Notes under the pieces: model-generated | The model's database searches: none | What the model saw: only the letters and a program-made list of their open reading frames with translations | What the model was told of the DNA's origin: nothing | Program-made: the position numbers and the translations under genes | Assembly: GCA_029880855.1 (NCBI GenBank) | Contig: JAOUNS010000012.1 | Location: 89,431 to 153,430 of the forward strand | DNA from: Gammaproteobacteria bacterium | Lineage (GTDB): Bacteria > Pseudomonadota > Gammaproteobacteria > UBA6429 > Thiohalophilaceae | Direction: 5' to 3' | DNA: 64,000 bases | Part shown: piece after piece, positions 36,672-46,210 of the stretch | How the letters are laid out: every line of letters starts with the position of its first letter | Position numbering within the stretch: position 1 is the first letter of the stretch

Positions 36672-38285
36672 ATGATGAGTCGTACTAATAACAAAGCCGC
36701 AATCTATTTACGTTCCAGTAAAGATCGTAATGAGGTGTCCATTGATGCCCAGCGTCGTGAGTTGCAAAAGCTGGCGCTTGCTCAGGGGCTGAATATCATT
36801 CAGGAATTTTCCGATGTGGTGGAGTCGGCCAAGGATGAGAACCGGCCCGGTTTTCAGCAGTTGTTGAATGAACTCAAATCGTCCTCTCGCAAGTGGTCAA
36901 GTCTGTTACTGGTGGATACCAGTCGTCTCTCCCGGCGGCGTTATATGGCGCAGGTGTTTAAGCATGAGGCGCAGAAGCGCAATGTGAAGATCATCTATTC
37001 CAAACTGCCCGAGTCTGATCCCATTGCCGATATGGTGATCGTCGGTGTGATGGAGGTGTTCGATGAACTGCACAGCCTGATGTCTAAAGAGAAGGGTCTG
37101 GCGGGAATGGCGGAGAATGTACGGCAGGGTTTTAGGGCCGGTGGTCGTGCGCCTCGGGGTTATCAACTGGAGAAGATCGCTACCGGTGCCGTGCGCGATG
37201 GTGAGGCGGTGACCAAATCCAGACTGGTGCCCAATGAAGATGCACCACTCATTGGCCAATATCTGAAGATGCGTTTAACCGGTGCCTCACGCAAACGGGC
37301 GATTGCAGAACTTGATCTCGGTATCGCCTCGACCACGGCCATTGAGCTGGAGTGGAATGCACTTACATACGCCGGGCATACGGTGTGGAATGTGCGTAAC
37401 GAACATAAGAAGGGTGAAGGTTATAAGGGTAACCAGAAACGCCGTCCCCGTTCCGAATGGGTGATCAAGGAAAACACCCATGAAGCGCTGATCTCTACCG
37501 AGGAAGCGGAAGCACTGCTGGCGCAACTGGAGAACAGTGTTCACCACAAAGCCAAAACCCGGCGTACCAAAGCCGACTATCTATTGACCGGCTTGTTACA
37601 AACCCCACAGGGTGAACCCTGGTTCGGTAATGGTCGTAACGGTTACCTGCCAAAGAAAGTAGCGGGCATCCGCAATCGCAAGATTGATAAAGAAGCCATG
37701 GAACAGGCGGTGCTGAAACAGGTGAGCAGCGATCTGCGTTCACCGGAATTTATCAAGACACTCACCCGCGAGGCAATCAAGTATCGTGAGGCCCATCAAG
37801 CAGATCCAGCAGAGTCATTAAGACCGGAAGTAAACAAACTCACGCAGAAGATTTCCAGCCTGATGAACATGGCCACTGAACTGGCCGACCCGGCCCCTGC
37901 CCTGCGCGAGGTTGAACAACTGGAACAGAAACGCAATGCACTGGTGAGCGAGATTGAAAGACGTGAGCAGGAGTACAGCGCAGCGGCCTTGCTGGATCAC
38001 TTTACCGAAGCGAATGTGAAAACATTTTTAAATGGTATCGCCAGTGATATGGAGATCATGGATAGAGAAGCGAAGAAGGATTTTCTGAGTTTGATGATTG
38101 ACCGGATCGTGCTCGATCCGGTCAGCCATGATGCCGAGGTCTGCTATCGTTTCAGCGCAGACCTGCGGAATAAAATGGCGTCCCCAAGGGGTGATGTCTC
38201 TATTCCTGTTTTGCCAGCAACTACGCAAGTGACTGAACATTATAAGAAAATCAGATCACGACCACGGTTTTCCAGGAGGGTCTGA
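36672..38285 (+). CDS. Large serine recombinase
   Basis: 537 residues. The resolvase-like domain opens with AIYLRSSKDRNEVSIDAQRR, where the catalytic Ser is in LRSS, and has LLVDTSRLSRRRYMAQVF. A recombinase domain follows (RAPRGYQLEKI to HTVWNVRNEHKKGEGY), then LLTGLLQTPQGEPWFGNG, where most relatives have a zinc ribbon; the paired cysteines are not seen. The C-terminus has a coiled coil (VEQLEQKRNALVSEIERREQ). Start may be 36672 or the next ATG. It probably integrates or excises the surrounding island; a remnant of its 3' end lies at 26055. Confidence 0.88.
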   Translation: MMSRTNNKAAIYLRSSKDRNEVSIDAQRRELQKLALAQGLNIIQEFSDVVESAKDENRPGFQQLLNELKSSSRKWSSLLLVDTSRLSRRRYMAQVFKHEAQKRNVKIIYSKLPESDPIADMVIVGVMEVFDELHSLMSKEKGLAGMAENVRQGFRAGGRAPRGYQLEKIATGAVRDGEAVTKSRLVPNEDAPLIGQYLKMRLTGASRKRAIAELDLGIASTTAIELEWNALTYAGHTVWNVRNEHKKGEGYKGNQKRRPRSEWVIKENTHEALISTEEAEALLAQLENSVHHKAKTRRTKADYLLTGLLQTPQGEPWFGNGRNGYLPKKVAGIRNRKIDKEAMEQAVLKQVSSDLRSPEFIKTLTREAIKYREAHQADPAESLRPEVNKLTQKISSLMNMATELADPAPALREVEQLEQKRNALVSEIERREQEYSAAALLDHFTEANVKTFLNGIASDMEIMDREAKKDFLSLMIDRIVLDPVSHDAEVCYRFSADLRNKMASPRGDVSIPVLPATTQVTEHYKKIRSRPRFSRRV

Positions 38286-38291
38286 TTCAGT

Positions 38292-38356
38292 CAAACAGGC
38301 ATATACCAGGTCGACAGCCTTTTTAGTCAAGATAATGAACCTGGAGAGCCTGTTTG
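38292..38356. repeat. Nested inverted repeat after serine recombinase
   Basis: Two nested arms pair exactly: caaacaggc (38292-38300) with gcctgtttg (38348-38356), and ccaggt (38306-38311) with acctgg (38339-38344). No T-run follows, so it is not a simple terminator. It begins seven bases after the recombinase stop codon, a place where attachment or regulatory sites may lie. Confidence 0.5.
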
Positions 38357-38501
38357 CCGTCTAGGCATTCCAGCAATTTCATACTTTAATACTCAGATAA
38401 TGGAGAAAATGCTGGTTACATCTTAACCACTATGATTGAAATCATTTTCATATCTGTCTTATGCTTAGGTTTCGTGAATCCCTTGAAACGGTAGATTAGC
38501 C

Positions 38502-39374
38502 ATGTTCTCTGACTCACAACAGGCACTGGACTTTGTCCACGAGTATGCCAAACAGGTCTGTCTGACCCTCCCGCAGGTTGAGGATGTGACCATTGAAAAC
38601 GACATGGAGTTGACGGTAAAAGCCGTTGAAGGTCACACCTTTATCGTTCCCCTCCAGCCACTTCAAGACAAAATCAATAATAACCCGCATGATGATTTTA
38701 ACGACGAGTCACTCATTTACTACCTGACCAAAAGGATTAACGAGTCGCTGGGTTACAAGGATATCTGGCCGGTTGATTTACCCAATATCTATCCGGTAAT
38801 AAAGAATACGGCATTTATCCATGAAAACGATACCGCAGAAGAAAACAGACCTTTGTTTCAGCCATTGGCCGGTGATCTGTGGGTCTGCTATGCCGTCTTC
38901 AAGGAAGGCCGTTTGCATTATATTAACAGCGAACATGTGAAATTCACTTTTCGCATCGGCAATAACGAACTCCACACACTCGCCCTGAACAACCTGCATA
39001 ATGCGCAAGCCGGTAATGCAAAAGCCGGGGCAATCCATCATCCGGTATGGCAACTCGCTCATGAGGTGAAATATGCCGATGATGCGGGCGTACTGTTACT
39101 GCCCTATCTATGGGATGAGTTGAAATCAGAGGCCGGTATGCAAGACATTGTGGTGTCCATACCCCATGCCGACTGTGTCTTGTTTTGTGACGCCAATGAT
39201 GATGCCGCCGTAGCGCATTTGAAAGAAACGACACACCAGATTTATGAGCAAGCAGATCAACCATTGTCAACCTGCTTATTCTGGTGGAATCCTGATATTC
39301 CCAAATGGCAAACCAGCAGAGTGAACAGGAGATCATTTCTGGAGAGAGCAAGATACCCTTGGGTGCCTGTGTAA
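38502..39374 (+). CDS. DUF1444-like protein
   Basis: 290 residues, no signal peptide or membrane segment. The pattern (LTVKAVEGHTFIVPLQPLQD, LLPYLWDELKSEAGMQDIVV, PHADCVLFCDANDDAAVAHL) resembles the DUF1444/YtpQ group, whose function is unknown; the match is by eye and moderate. It is alone on the plus strand between the recombinase and the convergent toxin-immunity array, so it may belong to the recombinase island. Confidence 0.5.
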   Translation: MFSDSQQALDFVHEYAKQVCLTLPQVEDVTIENDMELTVKAVEGHTFIVPLQPLQDKINNNPHDDFNDESLIYYLTKRINESLGYKDIWPVDLPNIYPVIKNTAFIHENDTAEENRPLFQPLAGDLWVCYAVFKEGRLHYINSEHVKFTFRIGNNELHTLALNNLHNAQAGNAKAGAIHHPVWQLAHEVKYADDAGVLLLPYLWDELKSEAGMQDIVVSIPHADCVLFCDANDDAAVAHLKETTHQIYEQADQPLSTCLFWWNPDIPKWQTSRVNRRSFLERARYPWVPV

Positions 39375-39455
39375 AACTATTTGATCAGAATAACTTCGCC
39401 CGCTATTAAGGTAAATTAACCGACGCATCACCACATGCGGCCGGATACCACCGAA

Positions 39456-40310
39456 CTACATATCTCTGATATACGCTTCCCATTCCGCATCCTGCTCAGG
39501 GGTGGTCCATTTCATGGGTGGGAATTCTTTTCTAAGCGAAGAATCGGTCAATCCTTCCAGAGCCTTGGCTTGTTGTGCCGCTGCTGCCGGAGATAAAGTA
39601 ATCTGGAGACTGTTGATGATGTCATCCCGCAGCTGAGCCATGGAGGAGCGATCAATTAGCTTGTCACTTTCGCTTAAGGATTCATTTATGAGTTGAATTG
39701 GCTTAAATCTAACCTCAACTAAATACTGATCGCTTATTGGAAAAAACAGGTACTCGTACAAGCTACCAGCAGGGTTGATTTCCTGATCGGGCATCACATC
39801 GAATCGGGCGGCGGCACAGGGAAGCGAGGTCACGGCTTGCCAATCAAGAGGGGCTATCCAGTTTGATTTTCCTTGCCAGATATCGTTCGAATATCGAAAT
39901 GTAATAAAATCACCCACACTCTGTTCAAAGGCACGGGGATGAAAAAAAGATACCCCTGCTTTAGGTTCTTTGGGAGTCAATAGTGTCAACGACATATCCA
40001 TTTCAGCCAACAAGCCAGTAAACCAGGGGCCATAAAACCCCCAGGATCGATACAGCACGCTATAATAACGCCAGCTATCGTCAACAACCAGTCCATCAGA
40101 AAATGAGGTAAAATTAATTGAACTAACGTTATAACTATGACTTGGATGGCGGACTTTTCGGTGAGAAAAACCAGAACTATGTCGAGGGGCACGTAACTGA
40201 ATCTGCGTACCCTCCACAGAAAAACTAACCGGTCGTGCACTGGCAACGGACGGCCCTTTAGGTGTGCAGTATTCGGTTTGTTTGCGCAGCTTGAGTGGTA
40301 AGTTCATCAT
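39456..40310 (-). CDS. Immunity-like protein C of tandem array
   Basis: 284 residues, start overlapping the tip stop as ATGA. It belongs to a four-member family in this window with SWGFYGPWFTGLLAEM, VSFFHPRAFEQSVGDF and a C-terminal PPMKWTTPEQDAEWEAY. No signal peptide or membrane helix is seen, so it would act in the cytoplasm. I infer immunity from its position right after each toxin tip; the reverse (this being the toxin) cannot be excluded. Its first 80 residues differ most from its paralogues. Confidence 0.6.
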   Translation of the reverse strand: MMNLPLKLRKQTEYCTPKGPSVASARPVSFSVEGTQIQLRAPRHSSGFSHRKVRHPSHSYNVSSINFTSFSDGLVVDDSWRYYSVLYRSWGFYGPWFTGLLAEMDMSLTLLTPKEPKAGVSFFHPRAFEQSVGDFITFRYSNDIWQGKSNWIAPLDWQAVTSLPCAAARFDVMPDQEINPAGSLYEYLFFPISDQYLVEVRFKPIQLINESLSESDKLIDRSSMAQLRDDIINSLQITLSPAAAAQQAKALEGLTDSSLRKEFPPMKWTTPEQDAEWEAYIRDM

Positions 40311-40780
40311 GTGATCTTCTTCTTGATCTGGTTATAGCGTTCCGGCAGCCAAGTCTCGACAAGTGACATACCCATGTTGGCCACGTTGCCCATGGCCCCG
40401 GCGAAGGCGATTAACGCGGCTGTCGAACCGGATACACCGCTGGCCAAGCCCAGTGCCGCGCCAACCGCAACCACTACACCCCCGGCACCTTTGATGTTGG
40501 AGGTTTCACGGACTATATCGCCAGCCAATTTCAATTTAGTGTAACTATCATCATTTTTCATGCGCTCATAGGCCGTCAGATAGCCATCGAAAATTCCCAG
40601 TTTACCGATCAATTCGTTGGGTCCAAAGCGACTTTTGGCGGTACCCCCATCCGGTTTTAGCCCAAGTTTCAAGGCCAGTTCGACGACCTTGCTTTGGCGG
40701 GTCGTGGGTCGGTTAAGGAAAACGGCGTGTTTGTCCAGCTTAACGCCCTGATCGACCAGGATTTGCATGGCCTGGGTCAA
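40307..40780 (-). pseudogene. Displaced toxin tip C (orphan C-terminal module)
   Basis: 157 codons from a TTG, just after a stop in the same frame. It equals the C-terminal part of the toxin at 43010-43657 (QILVDQGVKLDKHAVFLNRP, RPTTRQSKVVELALKLGLKP, then GGVVVAVGAALGLASGVSG). The Gly/Ala-rich hydrophobic stretches near residues 95-145 could form a membrane hairpin. It has no good start or ribosome site, so it is probably silent and serves as a recombination reserve. Confidence 0.65.
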
Positions 40781-40805
40781 GACGCCATGGGCGGATCTTG
40801 TCTAA

Positions 40806-41660
40806 TTACATATCTCTGACATACGCTTCCCATTCCGCATCCTGCTCAGGGGTGGTCCATTTCATGGGGGGAAAATTATCCGTCAGTGATGTATCAGAGA
40901 GTCCTTCCAGGGCTTTCGCCTGTTGCGTCGCAGCGGCCGGGGACAAAGTGACTTGTAGACTGTTGATGATATCATCACGCAGTTGGGCCATGGAGGAGCG
41001 ATCAACCAGCTTATCCCTTTCGCTTAATAAATCATTCATGAGTTGACTTGGCCTAAATTCAACCTCAACTAAGTGATTATCACTAATAGGGAAAAACAAA
41101 TACTCGTGTAAGTTACCTGCCGGGTTAATTTCCTGATCTGGCATAACATCGAGCCGGGCGGCAACGCAGGGAAGTGATAAAATCGGTTGCCAGTTGAATG
41201 GTGCGATCCATTTTGAGCGTCCATGACTTATATCATTTGAATAACGACAAGTAATATAATCACCAAGTGATTGTTCAAATGCACGAGGATGAAAAAAGGA
41301 TATATCTTTTTTCGGGTTAGTCTGAGTTAAGAGTGTAATCTCCATCGGCATTTCTGCCAATAGGCCGGTAAACCAAGGCCCATAAAATCCCCAGGATCGA
41401 TACATCAGCGTAAAATAACGCCAGCTATCATCAACAACCAAGTCCTTAGGGTAAGTGGTAAAGTGAATATCATGAGTATCGTAATGACTGAGGGGAGATC
41501 GTGCTTTTCGAAAAGAAAACCCGGACCGGTGACGAGGGGCACTCAATTGAAACTGTGTTCCATCTAGAGCGACACTGACAGCTCCTGCGCTACTAAAAGA
41601 TGGACCTTTTGGCGTACAGTATTCGGTTTGCTTACGCAGTTTGATTGGCAGATTCATCAT
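40806..41660 (-). CDS. Immunity-like protein B of tandem array
   Basis: 284 residues. Same family as protein C and A (KLRKQTEYCTPKGPS, SWGFYGPWFTGLLAEM). The segment MEITLLTQTNPKKD differs from MSLTLLTPKEPK shared by A and C, while its middle resembles A (TYPKDLVVDDSWRYFTLMYR), so it is a mosaic. Its ATG overlaps the stop of tip B. Confidence 0.6.
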   Translation of the reverse strand: MMNLPIKLRKQTEYCTPKGPSFSSAGAVSVALDGTQFQLSAPRHRSGFSFRKARSPLSHYDTHDIHFTTYPKDLVVDDSWRYFTLMYRSWGFYGPWFTGLLAEMPMEITLLTQTNPKKDISFFHPRAFEQSLGDYITCRYSNDISHGRSKWIAPFNWQPILSLPCVAARLDVMPDQEINPAGNLHEYLFFPISDNHLVEVEFRPSQLMNDLLSERDKLVDRSSMAQLRDDIINSLQVTLSPAAATQQAKALEGLSDTSLTDNFPPMKWTTPEQDAEWEAYVRDM

Positions 41661-42130
41661 TAGATCTTCTTCTTGATTTGATTATAGCGTTCCGGCAGCC
41701 AAGTCTCGACGAGTGACATACCCATGTTGGCCACGTTGCCCATGGCCCCGGCGAAGGCGATTAACGCGGCTGTCGAACCGGATACACCGCTGGCCAAGCC
41801 CAGTGCAGCACCAACCGCAACCACCACGCCCCCGGCACCTTTGATGTTGGAGGTTTCGCGGACTATATCCCCGGCCAATTTCAGCTTAGTGTAACTATCA
41901 TCATTTTTCATGCGCTCATAGGCCGTTAGATAGCCATCGAAAATTCCCAGTTTTCCGATCAATTCGTTGGGTCCAAAGCGGCTTTTTGCGAGACTTCCAT
42001 CCGGTTTTAATCCAAGCTTTAAGGCCAACTCGACGACCTTGCTTTGGCGGGTCGTGGGTCGATTGAGGAAAACCGCGTGTTTTTCCAGCTTGACGCCCTG
42101 ATCGACCAGGATTTGCATGGCCTGGGTCAA
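41660..42130 (-). pseudogene. Displaced toxin tip B (orphan C-terminal module)
   Basis: 156 codons from a TTG eight codons after an in-frame stop. It is nearly identical to tip C and to the end of the longer tip A; differences include SLAKSR for TAKSR-type residues around 55. It ends one codon earlier than the other copies. No start with a ribosome site. Confidence 0.65.
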
Positions 42131-42155
42131 GACGCCGTGGGCGGATCTTGTCTAA

Positions 42156-43013
42156 TTACAGATCTCTGACATACGCTTCCCATTCCGCATCCTGCTCAGG
42201 GGTGGTCCATTTCATGGGTGGGAATTCTTTTCTAAGCGAAGTATCGGTCAAACCTTCGAGTGCTTTCGCTTGTTGCGCCGCTGCTGCCGGAGATAAAGTA
42301 ATCTGGAGACTGTTGATGATGTCATCCCGCAGTTGGGCCATGGTGGAACGGTCAATCAGTTTATCCCGTTCACTTAAGGAATCATTCATGAGTTGCATTG
42401 GCCTGAATCTAACCTCAATTAAATACTGATCGCTTATTGGAAAAAACAGGTACTCGTACAAGCTATAAGCAGGGTTGATTTCCTGATCCGGCATCACATC
42501 GAATCGGGCGGCGACACAGGGAAGTGATGAAATCGGTTGCCAGTTAAGTGGTGCGATCCATTTCGAGCGACCATGACTCATCGATTTTGCATATTGACAT
42601 GAGATAAAATCACCCACACTCTGTTCAAAGGCACGTGGATGAAAAAAAGATACCCCTGTTTTAGGTTCTTTGGGCGTCAGTAGTGTCAGCGACATAGACA
42701 TTTCAGCCAGCAAGCCAGTAAACCAGGGACCATAGAATCCCCATGATCGATACATCAGTGTAAAATAACGCCAGCTATCATCAACAACGAAATCCTTGGG
42801 GTAAGTCGTAAAGAAAATGGAACTCGCATCATACTGTTTTCGAGGGTGTACGGATTCTTCCGAGCGAACAATCCCTGGACGATGCCGTGGAACTCGCAAC
42901 TGAATCCGGGTTCCTTCTATGGAAAAACTAATTGCTTGAGCACGACTAAAGGATGGCCCTTTCGGTGTGCAGAATGTGGTTTGCTTGCGCAGTTTGATTG
43001 GCAGATTCATCAT
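42156..43013 (-). CDS. Immunity-like protein A of tandem array
   Basis: 285 residues, ATG overlapping the stop of the truncated toxin by four bases. N-terminus KLRKQTTFCTPKGPS. It shares the C-terminal half closely with protein C and the DSWRYFTLMYRSWGF segment with B. One codon longer than B and C. It is the cognate of the truncated toxin immediately upstream. Confidence 0.6.
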   Translation of the reverse strand: MMNLPIKLRKQTTFCTPKGPSFSRAQAISFSIEGTRIQLRVPRHRPGIVRSEESVHPRKQYDASSIFFTTYPKDFVVDDSWRYFTLMYRSWGFYGPWFTGLLAEMSMSLTLLTPKEPKTGVSFFHPRAFEQSVGDFISCQYAKSMSHGRSKWIAPLNWQPISSLPCVAARFDVMPDQEINPAYSLYEYLFFPISDQYLIEVRFRPMQLMNDSLSERDKLIDRSTMAQLRDDIINSLQITLSPAAAAQQAKALEGLTDTSLRKEFPPMKWTTPEQDAEWEAYVRDL

Positions 43014-43657
43014 GATATCTTCTTCTTGATCTGGTTATAGCGTTCCGGCAGCCAGGTTTCGACGAGTGACATACCCATGTTGGCCACGTTGCCCATGGCC
43101 CCGGCGAAGGCGATTAACGCGGCTGTCGAACCGGATACACCGCTGGCCAAGCCCAGTGCAGCACCAACCGCAACCACCACGCCCCCGGCACCTTTGATGT
43201 TGGAGGTTTCGCGGACTATATCCCCGGCCAATTTCAGCTTAGTGTAACTATCATCATTTTTCATGCGCTCATAGGCCGTTAGATAGCCATCGAAAATTCC
43301 CAGTTTTCCGATCAATTCGTTGGGTCCAAAGCGACTTTTGGCGGTACCCCCATCCGGTTTTAGCCCAAGTTTCAAGGCCAGTTCGACGACCTTGCTTTGG
43401 CGGGTCGTGGGTCGATTGAGGAAAACCGCATGTTTGTCCAGCTTAACGCCCTGATCGACCAGGATTTGCATGGCCTGGGTCAACACGCCGGAGCCACCCC
43501 AGTTTGATACCCAGTGTACTCCTTGAATATCTTTGGCTTCATACATGGTCCGGGCCAACAACAATGCGGATTCATGCAGTTTCGGATCATTGGCCGCCAG
43601 CAGGGACTGACGGGCATTTTTCAACTCACCAGTATTGTTGCCTTGTGTGTAGTACAA
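43010..43657 (-). pseudogene. 5'-truncated toxin (tip A with partial upstream domain)
   Basis: 215 codons from a TTG four codons after an in-frame TAA. It covers the region equal to residues about 220-406 of the full toxin at 44560-45780 (compare ARTMYEAKDIQGVHWVSNWG with AKTMIKAKDTKYVHWVSEFG). The N-terminal half is missing. It is likely the source of the two shorter displaced tips. Confidence 0.65.
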
Positions 43658-43693
43658 AGCATTAAGCTTTTATAAAAGCCTAAGTTACATCAA

Positions 43694-44563
43694 TTAATCT
43701 AATAATAAATTAGAATTTTCCTGTGAACTTTCTATTTTACCTGCCCTCCATTTTAACGGAGGGTAATTTTCAACTAAAGACATATTTGGGCACTCTGTCT
43801 TCACTCTGTTAATTTGAGTCTGAATTTCTGGAGTCAACTTGAGGTTAAAGCTGTTGATAATATCGTTCTCCATAGATTCCATCGGTCCAATATCGTAGTA
43901 TTTTTCTCTCTCCTCAGTGTTTGCAAACAGCACTTGCGTGAAAGAAGCTTGTAATAAATGTTTATCTGATACAGGAAAACAGAGAACTTGTGTTTTGTTT
44001 GATTCTAATTCCCAAATTGTTGGTTCGATATCAAAAACTACAGCTGGTACGGGGAGTGTATTTAAGGGTCTCCAATTTACGGGAGCAGACCAGCGGTTTA
44101 TTTTTTTACTAGTTTTATGAGCATACTCCGAAGTTAACAAATCAGCCAAGGTGTTTTCAAAGGCGCGCGGATGAAAAAATGAAACCCCCTCTTTTGAATG
44201 TCTTTGAGTTAGCAAGTTAACATATAGATGAAGCTGGTATTGAGGCCCGCTGAACCAAGGCCCATAGAAGGCAAAAGAACGATTAAAGACAGACTGATAC
44301 AGCCAACTATCATCAGGCATAGCACCACGACTGAACTCAGAGAAGCGGTTTTTCAGCAGATCTTGATATGATTTTGCTTTATAAGATTTACGGGTTGAAC
44401 GTGTGGGACGATGCCGGGGACTCCTAAAGCTCAATTCACTACCACCAACCAGAAAACGCATAGTCCCTGCCCCTGCAAAAGAAGGGCCTCGGGGTGTTGG
44501 GTGTGGCTGATCTTGGTTAAGTTCCCTCAACTTGATTGGCATGTATTTTAACCAGTTAATCAT
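43694..44563 (-). CDS. Immunity-like protein of full-length toxin
   Basis: 289 residues, ATG overlapping the toxin stop by four bases. It is a diverged member of the same family as the three array proteins: FAFYGPWFSGPQ, VSFFHPRAFENTLADLL, SMENDIINSFNLKLTPE and PPLKWRAG. No signal peptide or membrane segment. It presumably neutralises the toxin of 44560-45780; its divergence matches the divergence of that toxin's tip from the array tips. Confidence 0.62.
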   Translation of the reverse strand: MINWLKYMPIKLRELNQDQPHPTPRGPSFAGAGTMRFLVGGSELSFRSPRHRPTRSTRKSYKAKSYQDLLKNRFSEFSRGAMPDDSWLYQSVFNRSFAFYGPWFSGPQYQLHLYVNLLTQRHSKEGVSFFHPRAFENTLADLLTSEYAHKTSKKINRWSAPVNWRPLNTLPVPAVVFDIEPTIWELESNKTQVLCFPVSDKHLLQASFTQVLFANTEEREKYYDIGPMESMENDIINSFNLKLTPEIQTQINRVKTECPNMSLVENYPPLKWRAGKIESSQENSNLLLD

Positions 44564-45780
44564 TTGAGTAATCTCTTGGCCTTATCGTGAGTTTTCGGAG
44601 CTACAAATGCAAATACTTTTTCAGCCACTGCTGCACCACCCAATGCAGCGCCTACAGTTTTTGCATAGCCCAACAATACAGGATAGGCTGCTGTTGCCTT
44701 CAAAGCAGGAATGGCAACAATCGCTCCGGCCAAAACCCCTCTGGCAGCACCGTAGATACTAGTGACAGACTTTCCTGCATCCCATAGAGCATTTCCGTTT
44801 GTGTAGCTCTCACCTTCTTTTTTTACTCTGTCATAAATCATTCCGATCGTCCCTTTATTACCGATGATATCGGTTGATTTTGCCTGACTGAAATCCCGAC
44901 CGATATTGAGCTTTAGTTCATGTGCTAATTTTAGTGCTTCGTGTGGTACGCTTTTGGGACGGAACATGAATATGGAGTGATTTGGGAGCGTGATACCTTG
45001 ATCGACAAGAATCGCCATTGCCTGGGTGAGAATAGTGGAACCACCAAATTCAGAGACCCAGTGTACATACTTCGTATCCTTAGCCTTGATCATGGTCTTT
45101 GCCAAAGCCAAAGCCGAAGCGTGCGCCTCACTGTCGGATAATGGGTGAGTCGCATTATAGTAGTTGATTAGTCCGCCAAATGAGTATCTACCTGGTGTAA
45201 AATGCATATCAAATCCGTGGCGTTTTAGTCTGAGTGTATCCTGACCTGGTGAATCAGAAATACGCCCTGCCACATCAACGACTGCATCGTCCGGTCCGGG
45301 ATACCCAGCATCACTGACTGCAACTATCCTTTCTTCCTTCAACCTACCAGTTTTATTCTCACTGGTTTGCCACCCAGCAGGAGTATGTATTGCTTTATAC
45401 AACTTCGGACCGGAGGAGGCGCTATGTTCATGCTCCATCTTCTCGAAATAGGCGGTATCCAGTTGGAGGTCATTCACAACATATTCATCATTAGGCAAAC
45501 GCTCAACAACGGCAGTGCAACCAGGAAGTACGACATAAAATTCATCTTTATGTGCTGTGCCTGGCTGCATTAGACTTCTATAAGGATTCACAAAAATATT
45601 TCGATTATTCAATTTACCCCTGGTTAGGCTTTCGATACCCAATATTGTCAAATTTGCCCAATAGTTACCGGAGCGTGACATTTTTTTCAATACCTTATAG
45701 GCATCACTCACACGCTTGTCTTTGCTAACAATACGTTTGCCCCCGTTCGTTCCGGCAAGAGTGGAAGGTTGTTCAGACAT
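44560..45780 (-). CDS. Full-length toxin of tandem family
   Basis: 406 residues, GGAAATGAAAA ribosome site. The N-terminal half is unrecognised. Residues about 225-330 are shared with the array tips (VHWVSEFGGSTILTQAMAIL, PNHSIFMFRPKS). The last 90 residues hold Gly/Ala-rich hydrophobic stretches (GVLAGAIVAIPALKATAAYP and LLGYAKTVGAALGGAAVAEK) that may insert in membranes, then a basic end. No PAAR, Rhs or signal peptide. The family is unknown to me; the toxin call rests on arrangement (variable tips, adjacent immunity family, displaced cassettes). Confidence 0.6.
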   Translation of the reverse strand: MSEQPSTLAGTNGGKRIVSKDKRVSDAYKVLKKMSRSGNYWANLTILGIESLTRGKLNNRNIFVNPYRSLMQPGTAHKDEFYVVLPGCTAVVERLPNDEYVVNDLQLDTAYFEKMEHEHSASSGPKLYKAIHTPAGWQTSENKTGRLKEERIVAVSDAGYPGPDDAVVDVAGRISDSPGQDTLRLKRHGFDMHFTPGRYSFGGLINYYNATHPLSDSEAHASALALAKTMIKAKDTKYVHWVSEFGGSTILTQAMAILVDQGITLPNHSIFMFRPKSVPHEALKLAHELKLNIGRDFSQAKSTDIIGNKGTIGMIYDRVKKEGESYTNGNALWDAGKSVTSIYGAARGVLAGAIVAIPALKATAAYPVLLGYAKTVGAALGGAAVAEKVFAFVAPKTHDKAKRLLK

Positions 45781-45857
45781 TTTTCATTTCCTTATTTTTT
45801 AAGTTCCAAAATAAATTATTGTTGCTATTTAGTACGCAATGCTTTCTTTCACCCAAA

Positions 45858-46028
45858 TTAAATTTCTTCCACATTGAGAATATCAAGAGCTATTTTAGGG
45901 AATCCTAATAGAGAAAAGCTGACGAGCTTGTCATACAGCGGCTTGGTACGGGGATTACAGCGTACTTTGATGCCCGCCTTAACGCCCGAAATAATAAGAT
46001 TTTTTGCACCTGGAGTTGGTATTGACAT
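45858..46028 (-). CDS. Small protein upstream of toxin
   Basis: 56 residues (MSIPTPGAKNLIISGVKAGI to LDILNVEEI), ATG at 46028 with AGAAGGA upstream. No signal peptide. It lies 77 bases before the toxin and 20 after another small frame. It could be a delivery or chaperone peptide, or a remnant. Not recognised. Confidence 0.35.
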   Translation of the reverse strand: MSIPTPGAKNLIISGVKAGIKVRCNPRTKPLYDKLVSFSLLGFPKIALDILNVEEI

Positions 46029-46048
46029 GGTCTAAAGTTCCTTCTCTC

Positions 46049-46210
46049 TTATAACAAACAACAAGTTAATCGTTTCCCTGGATACACATCAGGCCCATCG
46101 TGAACTTTACCATAGATAATTCCCTTGCCACAATATGGGGTAGTGACAGTACCGCGAATATTAGAAAATGGTAATAGTCCCTCATCTCGCCCAGCCTTGT
46201 TCACCTGCAT
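46049..46210 (-). CDS. Very small protein or 5'-truncated gene
   Basis: 53 residues from an ATG at 46210 without a clear ribosome site. The frame continues upstream for 13 sense codons to a stop, and those codons also read like protein (ACIGFISEKIL), so this may be the tail of a larger lost gene. It has a TPYCGKGIIYGKVHDGPD stretch. Not recognised. Confidence 0.3.
   Translation of the reverse strand: MQVNKAGRDEGLLPFSNIRGTVTTPYCGKGIIYGKVHDGPDVYPGKRLTCCLL

Larger units (their letters stand above)
39456..43505 (-). repeat. Three tandem toxin-tip/immunity units, 1350-bp period
   Basis: Units are 39456-40805, 40806-42155 and about 42156-43505. The motif cattccgcatcctgctcagg recurs at a spacing of 1350 bases between the first two units and again between the second and third. 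Each unit is an immunity-like gene of 284-285 codons plus the last 156-157 codons of a toxin. The joints at about 40790 and 42140 carry the same short run gcggatcttgtctaattaca. The third unit continues into a longer toxin reading frame. Confidence 0.9.
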
